Positions 37,880 to 48,520 of a stretch of 64,000 nt of DNA are shown in pieces; positions within the stretch are counted from its first letter, which is position 1; each line of letters starts with the position of its first letter. The notes under the pieces are model-generated. The model saw nothing but the letters and a program-made list of their open reading frames with translations, was not told the DNA's origin and did no database searches. Origin of the DNA: Nectonema munidae (Eukaryota; Nematomorpha; Nectonematoida; Nectonematidae); the NCBI GenBank assembly GCA_030549495.1, contig JAUIRK010000819.1:548501-612500 (forward strand), in the 5' to 3' direction. The position numbers were made by a program, and so were the translations under genes.

Positions 37880-39215
37880 TATTTTTATGTTTATATATTT
37901 GACATTGATTTACACGTTTAATTGATTTTTTGACAGGTTTTATTGATTTCATAAAAAATGAACATCATTAAATTCTGCATACTTGAAATGTATAAAAAAC
38001 TTTAAAAGAATTAAAATTTTAATTTTGACATGGGCTGTCATATTTAAGTTATTTTGTCAGGTTTTACTAATATTTATAATAAAAAAAAGGAATATAACCA
38101 GTAAACACAGCCTACTTGAAAATGGGTATATGTGTGTAAAATGTCATGCACGGTAGACTTCATAACCTCCCTATACTTTCTATTAAACGCAATTCTCTAA
38201 TTCAAAAAACCGTGCCTGATCCTTTCTTTTTGGGATAAATCAATTTTTTGATTGATTTTTATTTAAAAAAATGAATATCACCACTGGATTACGCATGCTT
38301 AAAAATGGGTATATATGTGTAAAAAACTTTATATTATTACTTAGATAAAAAGTTTCTTTTTAAGATGAGCTGTCATATATAAATCAATGCTTTGATAACT
38401 TTAATTGATTTTTATAAAAAAAATGAATATCACCGCTGAATTCAGCATGCTTGAAAATGGGTGTATATGTGTAAAAAACATTATATAATTATTTAGATAA
38501 AAAGTTTCTTTTTTGAGATAAGCTGTCATATGTAAATCACTTTTTTGACAGGTTTCAATGATTTTCATAAAAAATGAATATTACCAGTAAATTCAACATA
38601 TCTGAAAATGGGTATACATGTGTAAAAAACTTTATATACTTATCTAGATAAAAAGTTCCTTTTTGAGATGAGCTGTCACTTTTAGATCAATTTTTTGACA
38701 GGTTTGATTGATTTTCATAAAAAATGAATATCACCACTGAATTCAGCATATTTGAAAATGGGTATAAATGTTAAAAAACTTTATAAACTTATTTAGATAA
38801 AAAGTTCCTTTTTGAGATGAACTGTCACATTTAGATCAATTTTTTGTCAGGTTTGATTGATTTTCATAAAAAATGAATATCACCACTGAATTCAGCATAT
38901 TTGAAAATGGGTATACATGTGTAAAAAACTTTATATACTTATTTAGATAAAAAGTTCCTTTTTGAGATGAGCTGTCACATTTAGATCAATTTTTTAACAG
39001 GTTTGATTGATTTTCATAAAAAAATGAATATCACCACTGAATCCAGCATATTTGAAAATGGGTATACATGCGTAAAAAACTTTATATAATTATTTAAATA
39101 AAAAGTTCCTTTTTGAGATGAGCTGTCAAATATAAATCAATTTTTTGACAGGTTTGATTGATTTTGATAAAAAAATGGACATCACCACTGAATTCAGCAT
39201 AGTTGAAATATATAT
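37880..39215. repeat. Tandem repeat, unit about 150 bp, about 8-9 copies
   Basis: The phrase GATGAGCTGTCA recurs at 38364, 38517 (variant), 38667, 38816, 38966 and 39117, spaced 149-153 bp. Each unit continues ATCAATTTTTTGACAGGTTT, GATTGATTTTCATAAAAAAT, GAATATCACCACTGAATTCA and GCATATTTGAAAATGGGTAT. Units toward 39 kb are most alike, while those toward 37.9 kb are diverged. The array fills the right part of the piggyBac-type element up to its terminal hairpin. Confidence 0.92.
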
Positions 39216-39342
39216 GTAACATCAAAAATATTTATAAAAACTTATTAATATCTGAGAAAAATAGGGGGGGGGGGGGGGGCACTTTACACCCCCCCCCCCA
39301 GCACTTGAGCGGACAAATTTTGCCCAGCAGTAATAGGGTTAA

Positions 39343-39594
39343 AATGTTGAAACTAAAGTGTTTAAAAGTACTTTATTTCTTAGTAGCGAATTTTTACGAT
39401 GTTTTTCACCCTTAAAATTATTAACCTATATAAGTGTAATCATTGCATCCATGCATTATATTTAAAAATTTATAATTTTCATGTTTTCTTACAATTATTA
39501 TATGTAACGCGTCCGTTTGTCCCGCTTCGCCGAGACGGGATTCTAAATCCAAAAAGCAGGACGCCCTTTCCACTCGACAGTCTTGCTCCTTTAT
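39343..39594. other. Spacer between piggyBac-type element and 36-bp array
   Basis: The first 160 bp is plain AT-rich DNA. From about 39505 a GC-rich lead-in (ACGCGTCCGTTTGTCCCGCT and onward) precedes the minisatellite and does not repeat elsewhere in the window. Confidence 0.5.
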
Positions 39595-40290
39595 CAGGAC
39601 GTGTGACAGTCATTGGTCCGGTGATTCTAGGACGTGTGACAGATCTTGGTACCGCGTGATTCTAGGACGTGTGACAGATCATTGGTACCGCGTGATTCTA
39701 GGTCCTGTGAAAGATCATTGGTACCGCGTGATCTTAGGTCCTGTGAAAGATCATTGGTACCGCGTGATCCTAGGTCCTGTGAAAGATCATTGGTACCGCG
39801 TGATCTTAGGTCCTGTGAAAGATCATTGGTACCGCGTGATCCTAGGTCCTGTGAAAGATCATTGGTACCGCGTGATTCTAGGTCCAGTTAAAGATCATTG
39901 GTACCGCGTGATTCTAGGACGTGTGACAGATCATTGGTACCGCGTGATTCTAGGTCCTGTGAAAGATCATTGGTACCGCGTGATCTTAGGTCCTGTGAAA
40001 GATCATTGGTACCGCGTGATCCTAGGTCCTGTGAAAGATCATTGGTACCGCGTGATCTTAGGTCCTGTGAAAGATCATTAGTACCGCGTGATCCTAGGTC
40101 CTGTGAAAGATCATTGGTACCGCGTGATCCTAGGTCCTGTGAAAGATCATTGGTACCGCGTGATCTTAGGTCCTGTGAAAGATCATTAGTACCGCGTGAT
40201 CCTAGGTCCTGTGAAAGATCATTGGTACCGCGTGATTCTAGGTCCAGTTAAAGATCATTGGTACCGCTGTGATTCTAGGTTCCCTTAAAT
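39595..40290. repeat. GC-rich 36-bp minisatellite, about 19 units
   Basis: The unit is roughly GGTACCGCGTGATCCTAGGT followed by CCTGTGAAAGATCATT. The unit length of 36 is exactly maintained through the core. Variants (CTTAGG, CCTAGG, TTCTAGGACGTGTGACAG, GGTCCAGTTAAAG) are ordered so that blocks repeat. The GACGTGTGACAG variant at about 39663 recurs 252 bp later, seven units on. Edges decay at 40265-40400. Because 36 is a multiple of three, long repetitive open frames appear (39656-40081 with VILGPVKDHWYR units; 39898-40251 with SLVPRD-type units). No start context, homology or codon signal suggests a real protein. Confidence 0.95.
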
Positions 40291-40399
40291 ATCATTGGTA
40301 CCGTGGTTTTTTAGGTATACTCAAAAGATCATTGGTACCGGGATTATAGATACTATCAATGAACTCGTAAGGATCATTGGTACACCCGTAAAGATCATT

Positions 40400-40810
40400 G
40401 GGTGGAATTAGATTATCATTAAAAATAAATTAAAAGAAAGAATATTAAAAAAGTATATTATAATAATAATAATTTACTATATAAATTCTAGAAAAGCCTT
40501 AATTTTTTTAAAATAACGAATTAGCATATTTGAATATCATAAAAATAATTTAAATGAGACAATATAAATTAAGTATATGATTATAATTTATTTTTTACTA
40601 TATAAAATCTGAAAAACATTAATGAAAGGTAGAAAGATCTATTTATTTAAATTAAAAATAGATTAATCTATAGAATTAGCAAATTAGATTATCATTAAAA
40701 ATAAATTAAAGCAGACATTATAAATAAATAATATGTAATCTATATAAAATCTAAAAATCTTAATCAAAATAAGAAAGATCTATTTATTTAAATAAACATA
40801 GATTCGTACT
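40400..40810. repeat. Degenerate AT-rich tandem repeat, unit about 135-140 bp
   Basis: ATTAGATTATCATTAAAAAT recurs at about 40407 and 40682. ACTATATAAA-TCT followed by a CTTAAT phrase recurs at about 40475, 40605 and 40740. AGAAAGATCTATTTATTTAA recurs at about 40632 and 40770. These give a unit near 137 bp with about three copies, old and eroded. Confidence 0.6.
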
Positions 40811-42357
40811 AAATCTATTGAAAACTCTTAATACTTAAAAATAAAATTTTAAATAGAGTTTAGAAAAAATAAAATTTATAAACTAAATAATTTAAATTAA
40901 AGAAATCTATTATTGAGAAATAAAATTTATAAACTAAATAATTCAGATTTAATAGAAATCTATAAACTTTAGTTATTTAAAAATTATCAATAGTAGGTAT
41001 CAATTTATAGAAATCTAAATAACAAAATTTATAGATTAAAAAAAACTTTAATAAAGAATCTTGTTTTATTAAAAATATAGATTTGAAATATAACATACAA
41101 ATTTATTATCTTTTTTGAGAAGAATGAATAAACCCATCAACCATTAATTGAATTGGATATATTGAGAATGAAAATTTTTTTTAATGCAAATGAATTTTTT
41201 TGATTGGTTAAATTAAGTACATTATATAGTATATAAAAATATGAAATATATATAATTTTTTTGAATTAAAAATTTATGATAAATTAAAGTTAATATTGTT
41301 ATTTAGAATGATAAGAGGTTTCTAAAAATATATAAAACTTGTTTTTTGTTGAATATATGTGAAGTCATAATTTTGAGGTCGTTTGAAAGGGCCTGAAAAA
41401 TGAAAATTAAAAAATGGAAAATTCAAAAATTTTAAAACGTATTCTGATAGAGTTTGATACGCTGATTCCGAATATGTAATTTATTTGAAATGAATCGATT
41501 GATTTTTTAATTTTTTTGAGGTCAAAGTTGGAATTTTTGTCATTTTTTCAAGTTCAAAGGCTAAAAAAAGTATTTTTAAAAAAATTAATTTAAAATATTT
41601 TTACATTTTCGTAATCAGTATAAAATTTGCTTTAAAATGAGATATTAAAATTAAAAATTGGATGAGTTTGAAATTTTTCAAAAATTTTGCAGGGGTCTCT
41701 CACCCCTTACAATTTTTTAAAAAAATAAAAAAAAATATTTTCCAATTTTTTCACCGTAGTATGATTAAATAATAGGTTTATTTTATGAATATGCAAAAAA
41801 ATTGGAAAAATAATTTCATTCTTCATTTTACAGCTAAAATATAGTGAAAAATAGCAAAATTGTGCATATTGTTCAAGGGCTGTAAAAAAATTTTGAATTT
41901 GTATAAAACAAAAATAATTCAAAAATGTAGGTAAAAGGATGCTCTTTAAGATGCGCATGGTTTAAAATGTTTTTTTAAAAAATTTCTCGCATAAAGTTTT
42001 CTTTAAAAGCTAAAAATTTGAAAATATTGAAAAAGTTTTTTTAAAAATTGTTAAAATCAAAAAAAATATATCAAAAATAAATATTTTTCAAAATTTTAAA
42101 ATTCTAAAATAATATTTAAGCAATTTTGAATAAGATGATGTAAAAATTAGAAAAAATAATTTTCTTTTGATGTAAAATTTTTGAATAAAAATGTAACTTT
42201 TTGAAAATTAAACCTTTTTTATAAAAAATGGAATTTTTTTTCGAAATTTTTTTTTACAAAATCATTTATTTATAAAAGTACTTTAACTCACTTGAAATTT
42301 TTTTAAAAATTTTGAAACATCTCGGGGAATTGAAAAAGTGAGAAAATTTATAGTTCA
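40811..42357. other. Extremely AT-rich intergenic stretch
   Basis: Almost only A and T runs with scattered short words. No element ends, no coding signal. A minus-strand open frame at 41707-41958 is low-complexity chance. Confidence 0.5.
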
Positions 42358-42425
42358 GATGGGGTCAATGAACTCGCACTCAGGTCATTTCACTTAGACC
42401 AGTGATAGCGCTACGAAATGAGGCA
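42358..42425 (-). mobile_element. Possible tRNA-derived SINE head
   Basis: The minus strand reads TAGCGCTATCACTGGTCTAA, then GTGAAATGACCTGAGTGCGA and GTTCATTGACCCC. TGGTCTAAGTG fits an A box and GAGTTCATTGACC loosely fits a B box at tRNA-like spacing. No second copy was found in the window, so this is tentative. Confidence 0.3.
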
Positions 42426-43360
42426 GGTTAACATTTTATAGCTTGGAAAAATCTTTTTTCATCTAAAAGTAATTTGACTTTGAATGGAAAAAGTAAAAGA
42501 AAATCGGTTCGGTGAAATATATATATATATATGATTCGGTTGAAATTATTATATTATAGAAAAATATATAAACATATTTTGAAGTCTATTATTTTAGCTA
42601 GTTTTTGTTTTTTTGCCATTACTTTCTTATTTCTTCTAATTCTGTTTGGATAAAAAATACATTAACTTTTCAAAAATTGATCTCGCATAATGTTGAATCA
42701 ATAATTGTATTTCTTTTTAATAGTTAAGTTTATAAGAATTAAAAAATGTTAAGTTTGCAAAAAGTTTGAATAAAGAAATGTTACTGTAATCAATGTATTT
42801 AATCTTATTTGTTAATGAAAATTTCTAAGGAATTGGACAAGTACCGGGTTGCGAGAAAATCCGTATTTCGGTATAAACTTCCATTTCTTGGGAGAATAGA
42901 GTTGATAGATAAAATGGAGACATCAGGCAGTATATGTCAAAATATCTGATTTTTAGTAAAAGTGGTGAGATGATTAGTTTGTTAATCTACAGTCTTTGGA
43001 ATAAACAGTTTGACTTAATTTATGATGGGCGTTTATCCAGAATTTCTCTTTGGAGAAAGGGAAAGTGGTGATTTGTTTTTTTTACAAAAATATTCCACTT
43101 ATTTTTGTGATAGGTTTTTTATAGAAAGTGAAAAATATTCTTTATAAAATCAAAAAATAGATTTTTAAGAGAAAAAATTGGTGTAGACAGTCTGGAATGA
43201 TAAATGCTTGGTGGGGGGTACGTTAGCTCGACTATTTTAATCGTGTGCTTTTCCCTATCACTGATTTTTATATTTCTTTGAAGTTAGTAGCTAAATTTTG
43301 ACTGTTTTAATATGATGTTGTTCACCTATTTTTCCTTCAACTTTGCTATGTAGGCCTCAA
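42426..43360. other. AT-rich intergenic stretch
   Basis: No recognisable content apart from an (AT) run near 42515-42535. It may be the body of a decayed hAT whose end is seen at 43372-43396. Confidence 0.35.
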
Positions 43361-43371
43361 GATAATAATTT

Positions 43372-43396
43372 GAGGGGCGCGGTTGAGAACCACTGC
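43372..43396 (-). mobile_element. hAT element end, partner not found
   Basis: GAGGGGCGCGGTTGAGAACCACTG is, reverse-complemented, CAGTGGTTCTCAACCGCGCC, a common hAT terminus. The facing end is not recognisable within 1 kb upstream. Confidence 0.5.
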
Positions 43397-44034
43397 TCTA
43401 TACTAAAAGAATTGTTCTTTCAATTGTTAAGACAGTTCTTTTATTCAAATGCAATTGTAAATTCTTGAGTGTCATGTAAATCCTACTTGAAGCATTTTGC
43501 TTCTTGTGAAAAAAACATGTTAAAAATTTTTCACCTTTTTCTCTCAAACGAAAAAAATGAAAGTTTATTAAATTTATTCCCACCTTTCATAATTATTAAT
43601 AGAAAGTATGCAAAAAAGCAAAGCCAAATTTTATTGGGAGAAGGGGCTTAGAAGAGATTGGGGAGATAAGATAGAGGGAACTCAATGTTATTATCATTAT
43701 ATTCTATTTCCTCTGAAGGGAAGAGAGAAAGGAAATATGGGTCTAGCTCTCTACTTCCTCTAAAACGTAAACCTACCTATGTTAACAAGACACCAAACTA
43801 TGTACACAATCTTTTGACAAACAGTAGTGCACCACAAAACTTAAACACCCACTTGTTCCTAAAAATCTGAATTTTTAAGTCATATATTTTTATTCTGATA
43901 CTTCGAAATTAATTAATCAATTCATAAATGAATGTAATTTTTATAAAAACTAATTGGGTGATTTTTTTCAATTTGAAATATTTTTATGAAAAGTTTGAAA
44001 TATATCTTCTGTCCTATTTTGCTTATTTGCTTCA

Positions 44035-44239
44035 AATTGGCCAATCTATGGACCAGAAAATTACTGACTTGTTTAGTGATTCTCTTGGAAGTCCTTTTCT
44101 GAGAACAGCTCTTCCGAGAGATATGTTTATTTTAATCCATGTTTTTATATGTTTCCATAACAAACGTCAAAGAAATTCTGAAGATAAAATTTTAGCTATT
44201 CGAGTTCTCCATATTTATGAAGTATATTCTCTCTATTAG
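44035..44239 (+). pseudogene. piggyBac transposase N-terminal fragment
   Basis: The frame includes FSDSLGSPFLRTALPRDMFI, then FHNKRQRNSEDKILAIR. This matches the start of the PGBD/DDE_Tnp_1_7 transposase fold, whose usual form is PFFRxxMSRNRFxxIxxxLRF(D/H)N..R....DKxxxIR. Only about 65 residues survive. It stops at 44237-44239, before any catalytic Asp. No TTAA-flanked ends were found around it. It shows that piggyBac transposases have existed in this genome, consistent with the MITEs. Confidence 0.7.
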
Positions 44240-44269
44240 ACACCCAGCGTAGCTGTCACAGTTGGCGAA

Positions 44270-44515
44270 CTTCAGAGGTGGATGCGATTTAAAGGTCTAT
44301 GATCATAAAATGCAGGGGATTATGCCCTAACTCTATTCTTTCTCATTATCAATTTTGAAAGGGGTCATGGTAGAGGTACGGTAGGGTGTTTTCAATGAGA
44401 AGGCACAATTGCGTTGCTTGTATCCAATTATGAAGAAAGGAGACTTGATGGAGGATCGAACCCAAGACCTTGCGTTATCGAAGCCCAGTATCTAACCAAA
44501 TTTACTAAAGTACCA
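44270..44515 (-). mobile_element. tRNA-derived SINE, second family
   Basis: On the minus strand, TGGTTAGATACTGGG (44484-44498) fits an A box and GGTTCGATCC (44453-44462) is a canonical B box, at the right spacing for an internal RNA polymerase III promoter. The tRNA-like head continues GGTCTTGGGTTCGATCCTCC. The body toward 44270 is unlike the SINE at 22612/30396, so it is a separate family. The far end is approximate. Confidence 0.6.
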
Positions 44516-45209
44516 TAAGTATAAGTAATCTTCATAAAGGTTGTGCGATCTTGATTAACAGATTTTTCATTTATTTAGACATTGCTAAATGGGCTTTAGT
44601 TAAAGACTACACAATACATGGAACTGTAATGTCTTCAAGAAAGTTTATTCCTAAGGTCAGGGCCGGTTGCAAGCCAATTTAACCGATTTAATCAAATTGG
44701 GCCCTATGCCTTGAAGGGGCCCCGCTCCTATGTGCCTTTTTCTGTATTATATGAGATACAAAATGCCAGTTAAAACCAAAAATGAAAAGTGAAATAATCT
44801 CCCTCATAATATTAATTTATTATGCATGATGAATTTAGTAAATTATCGTTATGGCACCTCCCTTAGCAAGGGCGCATTTTTTCACTTTTCAATGCGACAT
44901 GGGAAAAATGGTGTATTTTTTTCTTACTTTTTTAAACATTTAAGTTTTCTACAGCTTCAAATATCAAAAAAGAAATTTTATCTCTAAAATTTTTAAAAAT
45001 GTTTAAAAAGAATAACAATGTGAGAGATTATTTAGCAATGAAAGGTCAGGGCCCGCGCTATCTATTAAATTTTGGGGCACAAGCCCCCTCCGCAGCTAAT
45101 TTTCAAGCTCCCTTAAAAATGTTTTCATTACCCTAAAAAAATATGTCAAACATCTAGCATTCATGAAAATGTAATCTGTTTAGATATGGCAGATTAATCT
45201 GATAGTTAA

Positions 45210-47880
45210 AAATTAGCACCCCAATGAAGCCTATATACATGGAAACAGCGTTCCAAGAAATGGGAAGGTATTTTGTTTTTCAAAGTTTCACTGAAAGAGA
45301 AAACTTCTGAATTGGGGAAAGTGATGAAACACCTTGGATTATATACTCCAGTCTTCTGATAGAATTTATTGCAAACTTTTTCATAAAGACCGCAACCTCA
45401 TCTATTTGCTTTATCAACTAGTGGACTCATCGATTAGCCTAATGTTCACACAAGGTTATGTGAGCATAAAAAATCGAAGAACCACTGGAAGCTATCTGTA
45501 GAGTTACATAAAATACTTTGTAGTGGATAGACAATTGATAAAGAGGAAGAAAAAATCATCAATGAGCATGCAAAGCACTGGCAACAAGTATTTAAAAGCC
45601 GGTAGCTATAGTGCATTTTCCTGTTGTAAAAAATTTAGCATTTAGAGAAACAAATGAAAATGTTCGAGAGTGTGCACAATGGAAACTTTTTAGGTCTTGT
45701 TGAGTTTTTTTTTAGAAAGTTTAACCCTGTTCTTGACACATACTCGCAAGTTTGGCGGCAGATGCGGCTGAGCTATTCTTTCTTTTCGTTTTTTTGTTCA
45801 CTGGTATAAAGTCATCGTCGCTTTCACCATCAAAGCAATCAGAGATCTCGGAATCATTTTAGTGTATTTCATTACTCAAATCGACTGACTGCGGAGCTGA
45901 CGTGCTTTCGATGAATTTGCGCTTTGAAGGATGAATCGTTTTGATGTCAGCTTCTTTTCTGGTTTCATATCCAACTCTGCCGGCTGTTTGAATTTGAGTA
46001 TCGTAGAATTTTTTATCTTCTGAAGAAAGCCATGTACCATCAGTTTTAGTCACGTCTAAAAGATGCTTTCTATTTTGTCTGACTTTCTCTTTCTATACTT
46101 TTCATAAAGATCAACAATACTTTTTGCTTTCGACAACACTTGCTGGTGTGAAACGTTTGGAAAATTCAAGGCTTTTCATAAATTACCCAATTCTGATAGC
46201 ATCTTCTTTCTGGTATCTTTACTTTTTTTCCGTTGCAAACAATTCAAGACTTGTTTTTTGTTGGCATTTTGCACAAATCAGATAAACTCGCCGTTATCAG
46301 AAAAATTTCGGGCCTTCTTTTTACAGCGCATATTTTGGGCAAGTTTTTATTATTCATTTTTTGATTCACAAAGAAAAGAATTTATTGACTCTAAAAAATG
46401 TGTTAAAATGTGAAAAAAAAACAAATTAAGTCAAAATTCACAATTGATATTAAAATATGGTGTAAATTAAATCAAAAAACATAAAAAAAGTTTTACATGT
46501 TGATAAATGAAAAAAAAACCTGAAATTATATAATATAATATTGATCACATAGAATAAATTTTTCACATAGCAATGCGCGCGAACTTTATGGTGCCAAAAT
46601 CAATAAGAATAACTTTTTATGTTTTTCCAAATAAAAAGTTTCATCGAATAAGCCTGCAGGCTTTTTGATTTGAAAAAAAAGTTCAAAAAGTTTTGTGCAT
46701 GTCACAATTACAACCTTTTACTCGGAGATGTAGCCAAATGTTGTCAGATGCTATAACATTCTTTGGGATCTTGCAAGCGACCTACACATTCTTCTCAGCA
46801 TCAACTAAAAGGTGATCTGTTTTGAAAAGACATGTACTCGCATTATTATCAGTGAAACCCTTGAGCATTGCAAGATGGGAGTGTCGCATTGATAGTGTTA
46901 AAGCTATTCGTTATTAGGTTGGAGAAGTATATGGATGTTCTCGTTGAAATATCAGAAATAACAAATGCGCCGATGGTAAAAGTAGAAGCTGAAAATTTAG
47001 CAAACCAGCTAAAATTCTACAATTTTTTTATTTCTTTTATATTTTGGTATGAAGTACTTTTTAAAGTTAACTATGTAAGCAAGGAACTACAAGGTGAAAC
47101 AAAAGAGTCATTTGAAAAACTCTTGTCATGGCTAAGAAATTATAGATAGGAAGACTTTATTGATGTTCTAATGGGCGCAAATAAATTTGCTGAATCTATT
47201 GAATTTCCACCGGAGTGTAGAAAATTTCATGAAAAAAAATACGTAGAAGGAAGAGAATGCTTTTATATGAGGCAAATGATCAACCTTTAGAGTTTAGAAT
47301 TTAGATGATCCAAAAGAAGCATGCAGAGTTCATTGCTTTAACTTAGTTCTAGATCAAGCTATTCAGTCATTAGAAAGTAGATTTGAACAATTTAAAAAAT
47401 CGTAAAATTATATGGATTTATAAATAACTTTCAAAATAGACCTAAGGCGGAAATAAGGGAACACACATCAAACCTGCAAGCAGCCCTATCAATTACCACA
47501 ATAAAACAGGGCGCTGAAGGAAAGATAGTTACTAAAAAAATAAAACGTTGATGGGTATATGTTGGCTGAAGAACTTTTCTTCAACCCAGAATTAAGCCTT
47601 ATGCTCTGTTTGAACACCTGATTGAAAACGATAGATTTAAAACATTTCCTAATGTTTTCATTGCCTTGAGGATGCCAATAACTGTTGCATCAGGGGAAAG
47701 AAGCTTTTCAAAGCTGAAACTAATTAAAACATACTTGCCTCTTTTTCACAAAAAAGACTTAACAGTTTGGCAATGCTTTATATAGAAAGCGAGATTGCTA
47801 AAGCTATTGGCTTTGAAAACATTTTGAAAGATTTATCCAATAAAAAAGCTAGAAGAGTCTTTTTTCAAAAGAGTATATGT
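45210..47880 (+). pseudogene. hAT transposase remnant (DUF4371/ZMYM1-like), interrupted
   Basis: The N-terminal part (about 45480-45740) shows KEEEKIINEHAKHWQQVFK, then NGNFLGLVEFF and NPVL. After the insert come FFGILQATYTFFSAST (about 46760) and ARWECRIDSVKAIR (about 46870). Next are EISEITNAPMVKVEAENLAN (46970) and NVFIALRMPITVASGERSFS followed by KLKLIKTYLP (about 47650), the hAT C-terminal dimerisation region. Order and content match ZMYM1-like hAT transposases. Many stops and frame changes break it. Confidence 0.8.
45745..46331 (-). pseudogene. Fragment of an unclassified repeated-element protein, nested in hAT
   Basis: The minus strand from ATG 46331 reads MRCKKKARNFSDNGEF. Further on it has KALNFPNVSHQQVLSKAKSI, DVTKTDGTWLSSEDKKFYDT and VGYETRKEADIKTIHPSKRK, then an acidic SDCFDGESDDDFIPV tail and NSSAASAAKLASMC. 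I have an impression of similar proteins repeated in other invertebrate genomes but cannot name the family. Three stops interrupt it. It lies between two halves of the hAT transposase in opposite orientation, so it came in later. The exact insert ends are not seen. Confidence 0.5.
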
Positions 47881-48069
47881 AATTGCCTAATTTGCCTTTC
47901 TTAATGTTAAAAGTATCCATATTGCTTTAAAAAATTTTTATACCAAGAATTTTTTTGGTTTGTATGTGTTTTTTATATGAAATATAAACACCGATAAATT
48001 TTACTATGCAGAGTCGGGCCCCGCTATCAGATTTTTAATTGGTGCCCGCAATTCCCAGCATCGGCCTTG

Positions 48070-48520
48070 CCTAAGGTCCTACATCCTTCATACCTGAAAA
48101 CTTCGAAGTTGAATGAATGCGAATTCCTCACTATATATTGCAAAGAAGCCTGGCTCTTATCGTATATGACTAAGAAACATGTCACGCGTAATCTCAGGGT
48201 TGTGTAATGTGTATAAATTTATCTACTATATAAAAAAAATAAATTATAAAAAGCCGTTCAAACAACCCTGTAAATGGTGAGGCTAACAAAAAAAATAAAG
48301 TATTCAAAATTTAGTTTAGATTGAATATAAATTAGAACTTGCGCAAAGCTTCTTAACATTCCTTAAGGATATAAGTAAGTAAAAATACAACTAAGATAAC
48401 TTTACTGATTAAACAAAAAATTGAAAGTAATTTTTAAATAAATAAAAAATAATAAAGTAGATAACTAATTTATTAAAGATTTTAATGAGGCGTCTGGATA
48501 TTTTAATCTATTTTCTTCTA
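48070..48520. other. Spacer between hAT and the unclassified transposase-like gene
   Basis: AT-rich, starting with the right-hand CCTAAGGT target duplication of the hAT. It contains AACTTGCGCAAAGCT at 48336-48350, a possible end motif of the next element. Confidence 0.45.

Larger units (their letters stand above)
35719..39338. mobile_element. piggyBac-type non-autonomous element, 3.6 kb, filled with tandem repeats
   Basis: TTAA at 35715-35718 precedes CCCTATTAGTGCTGGGGCGG. At the other side the reverse complement reads CCCTATTACTGCTGGGCAAA, flanked by TTAA at 39339-39342. A G/C-run hairpin lies just inside each end: 35733-35762, with CG-run arms around TAAAA, and 39264-39300, with a G run facing a C run around ACTTTAC. 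The inside contains no transposase I can recognise. Instead it holds two tandem arrays of units near 150 bp. TTAA targets and CCC ends place it with piggyBac. The short MITEs at 2456, 21352 and 21692 have similar ends (CCCATTAATGCCC and relatives). Confidence 0.78.
44658..48069 (+). mobile_element. hAT transposon (ZMYM1/DUF4371-like), degraded, with nested insert
   Basis: Left end CAGGGCCGGTTGCAAGCC; right end reverse-complemented CAAGGCCGATGCTGGG. A perfect 8-bp target duplication CCTAAGGT lies at 44650-44657 and 48070-48077, so these are the true ends of one insertion of 3412 bp. The transposase relic reads + and is split by a minus-strand insert at about 45740-46720. Subterminal GGGGCCCCGC words near both ends (44716 and 48006) support the pairing. 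Confidence 0.88.

Noticed and set aside
39656-40251. Repetitive proteins of 141 and 117 codons in the 36-bp array
   Set aside because: They arise because the unit length is a multiple of three. No start context, no flanking exons, and competing frames are equally open.
43928-44034. N-terminal part of the 103-codon frame that ends with the piggyBac fragment
   Set aside because: Only the part from about 44035 resembles a transposase. The upstream portion is AT-rich chance reading, so the fragment was trimmed.
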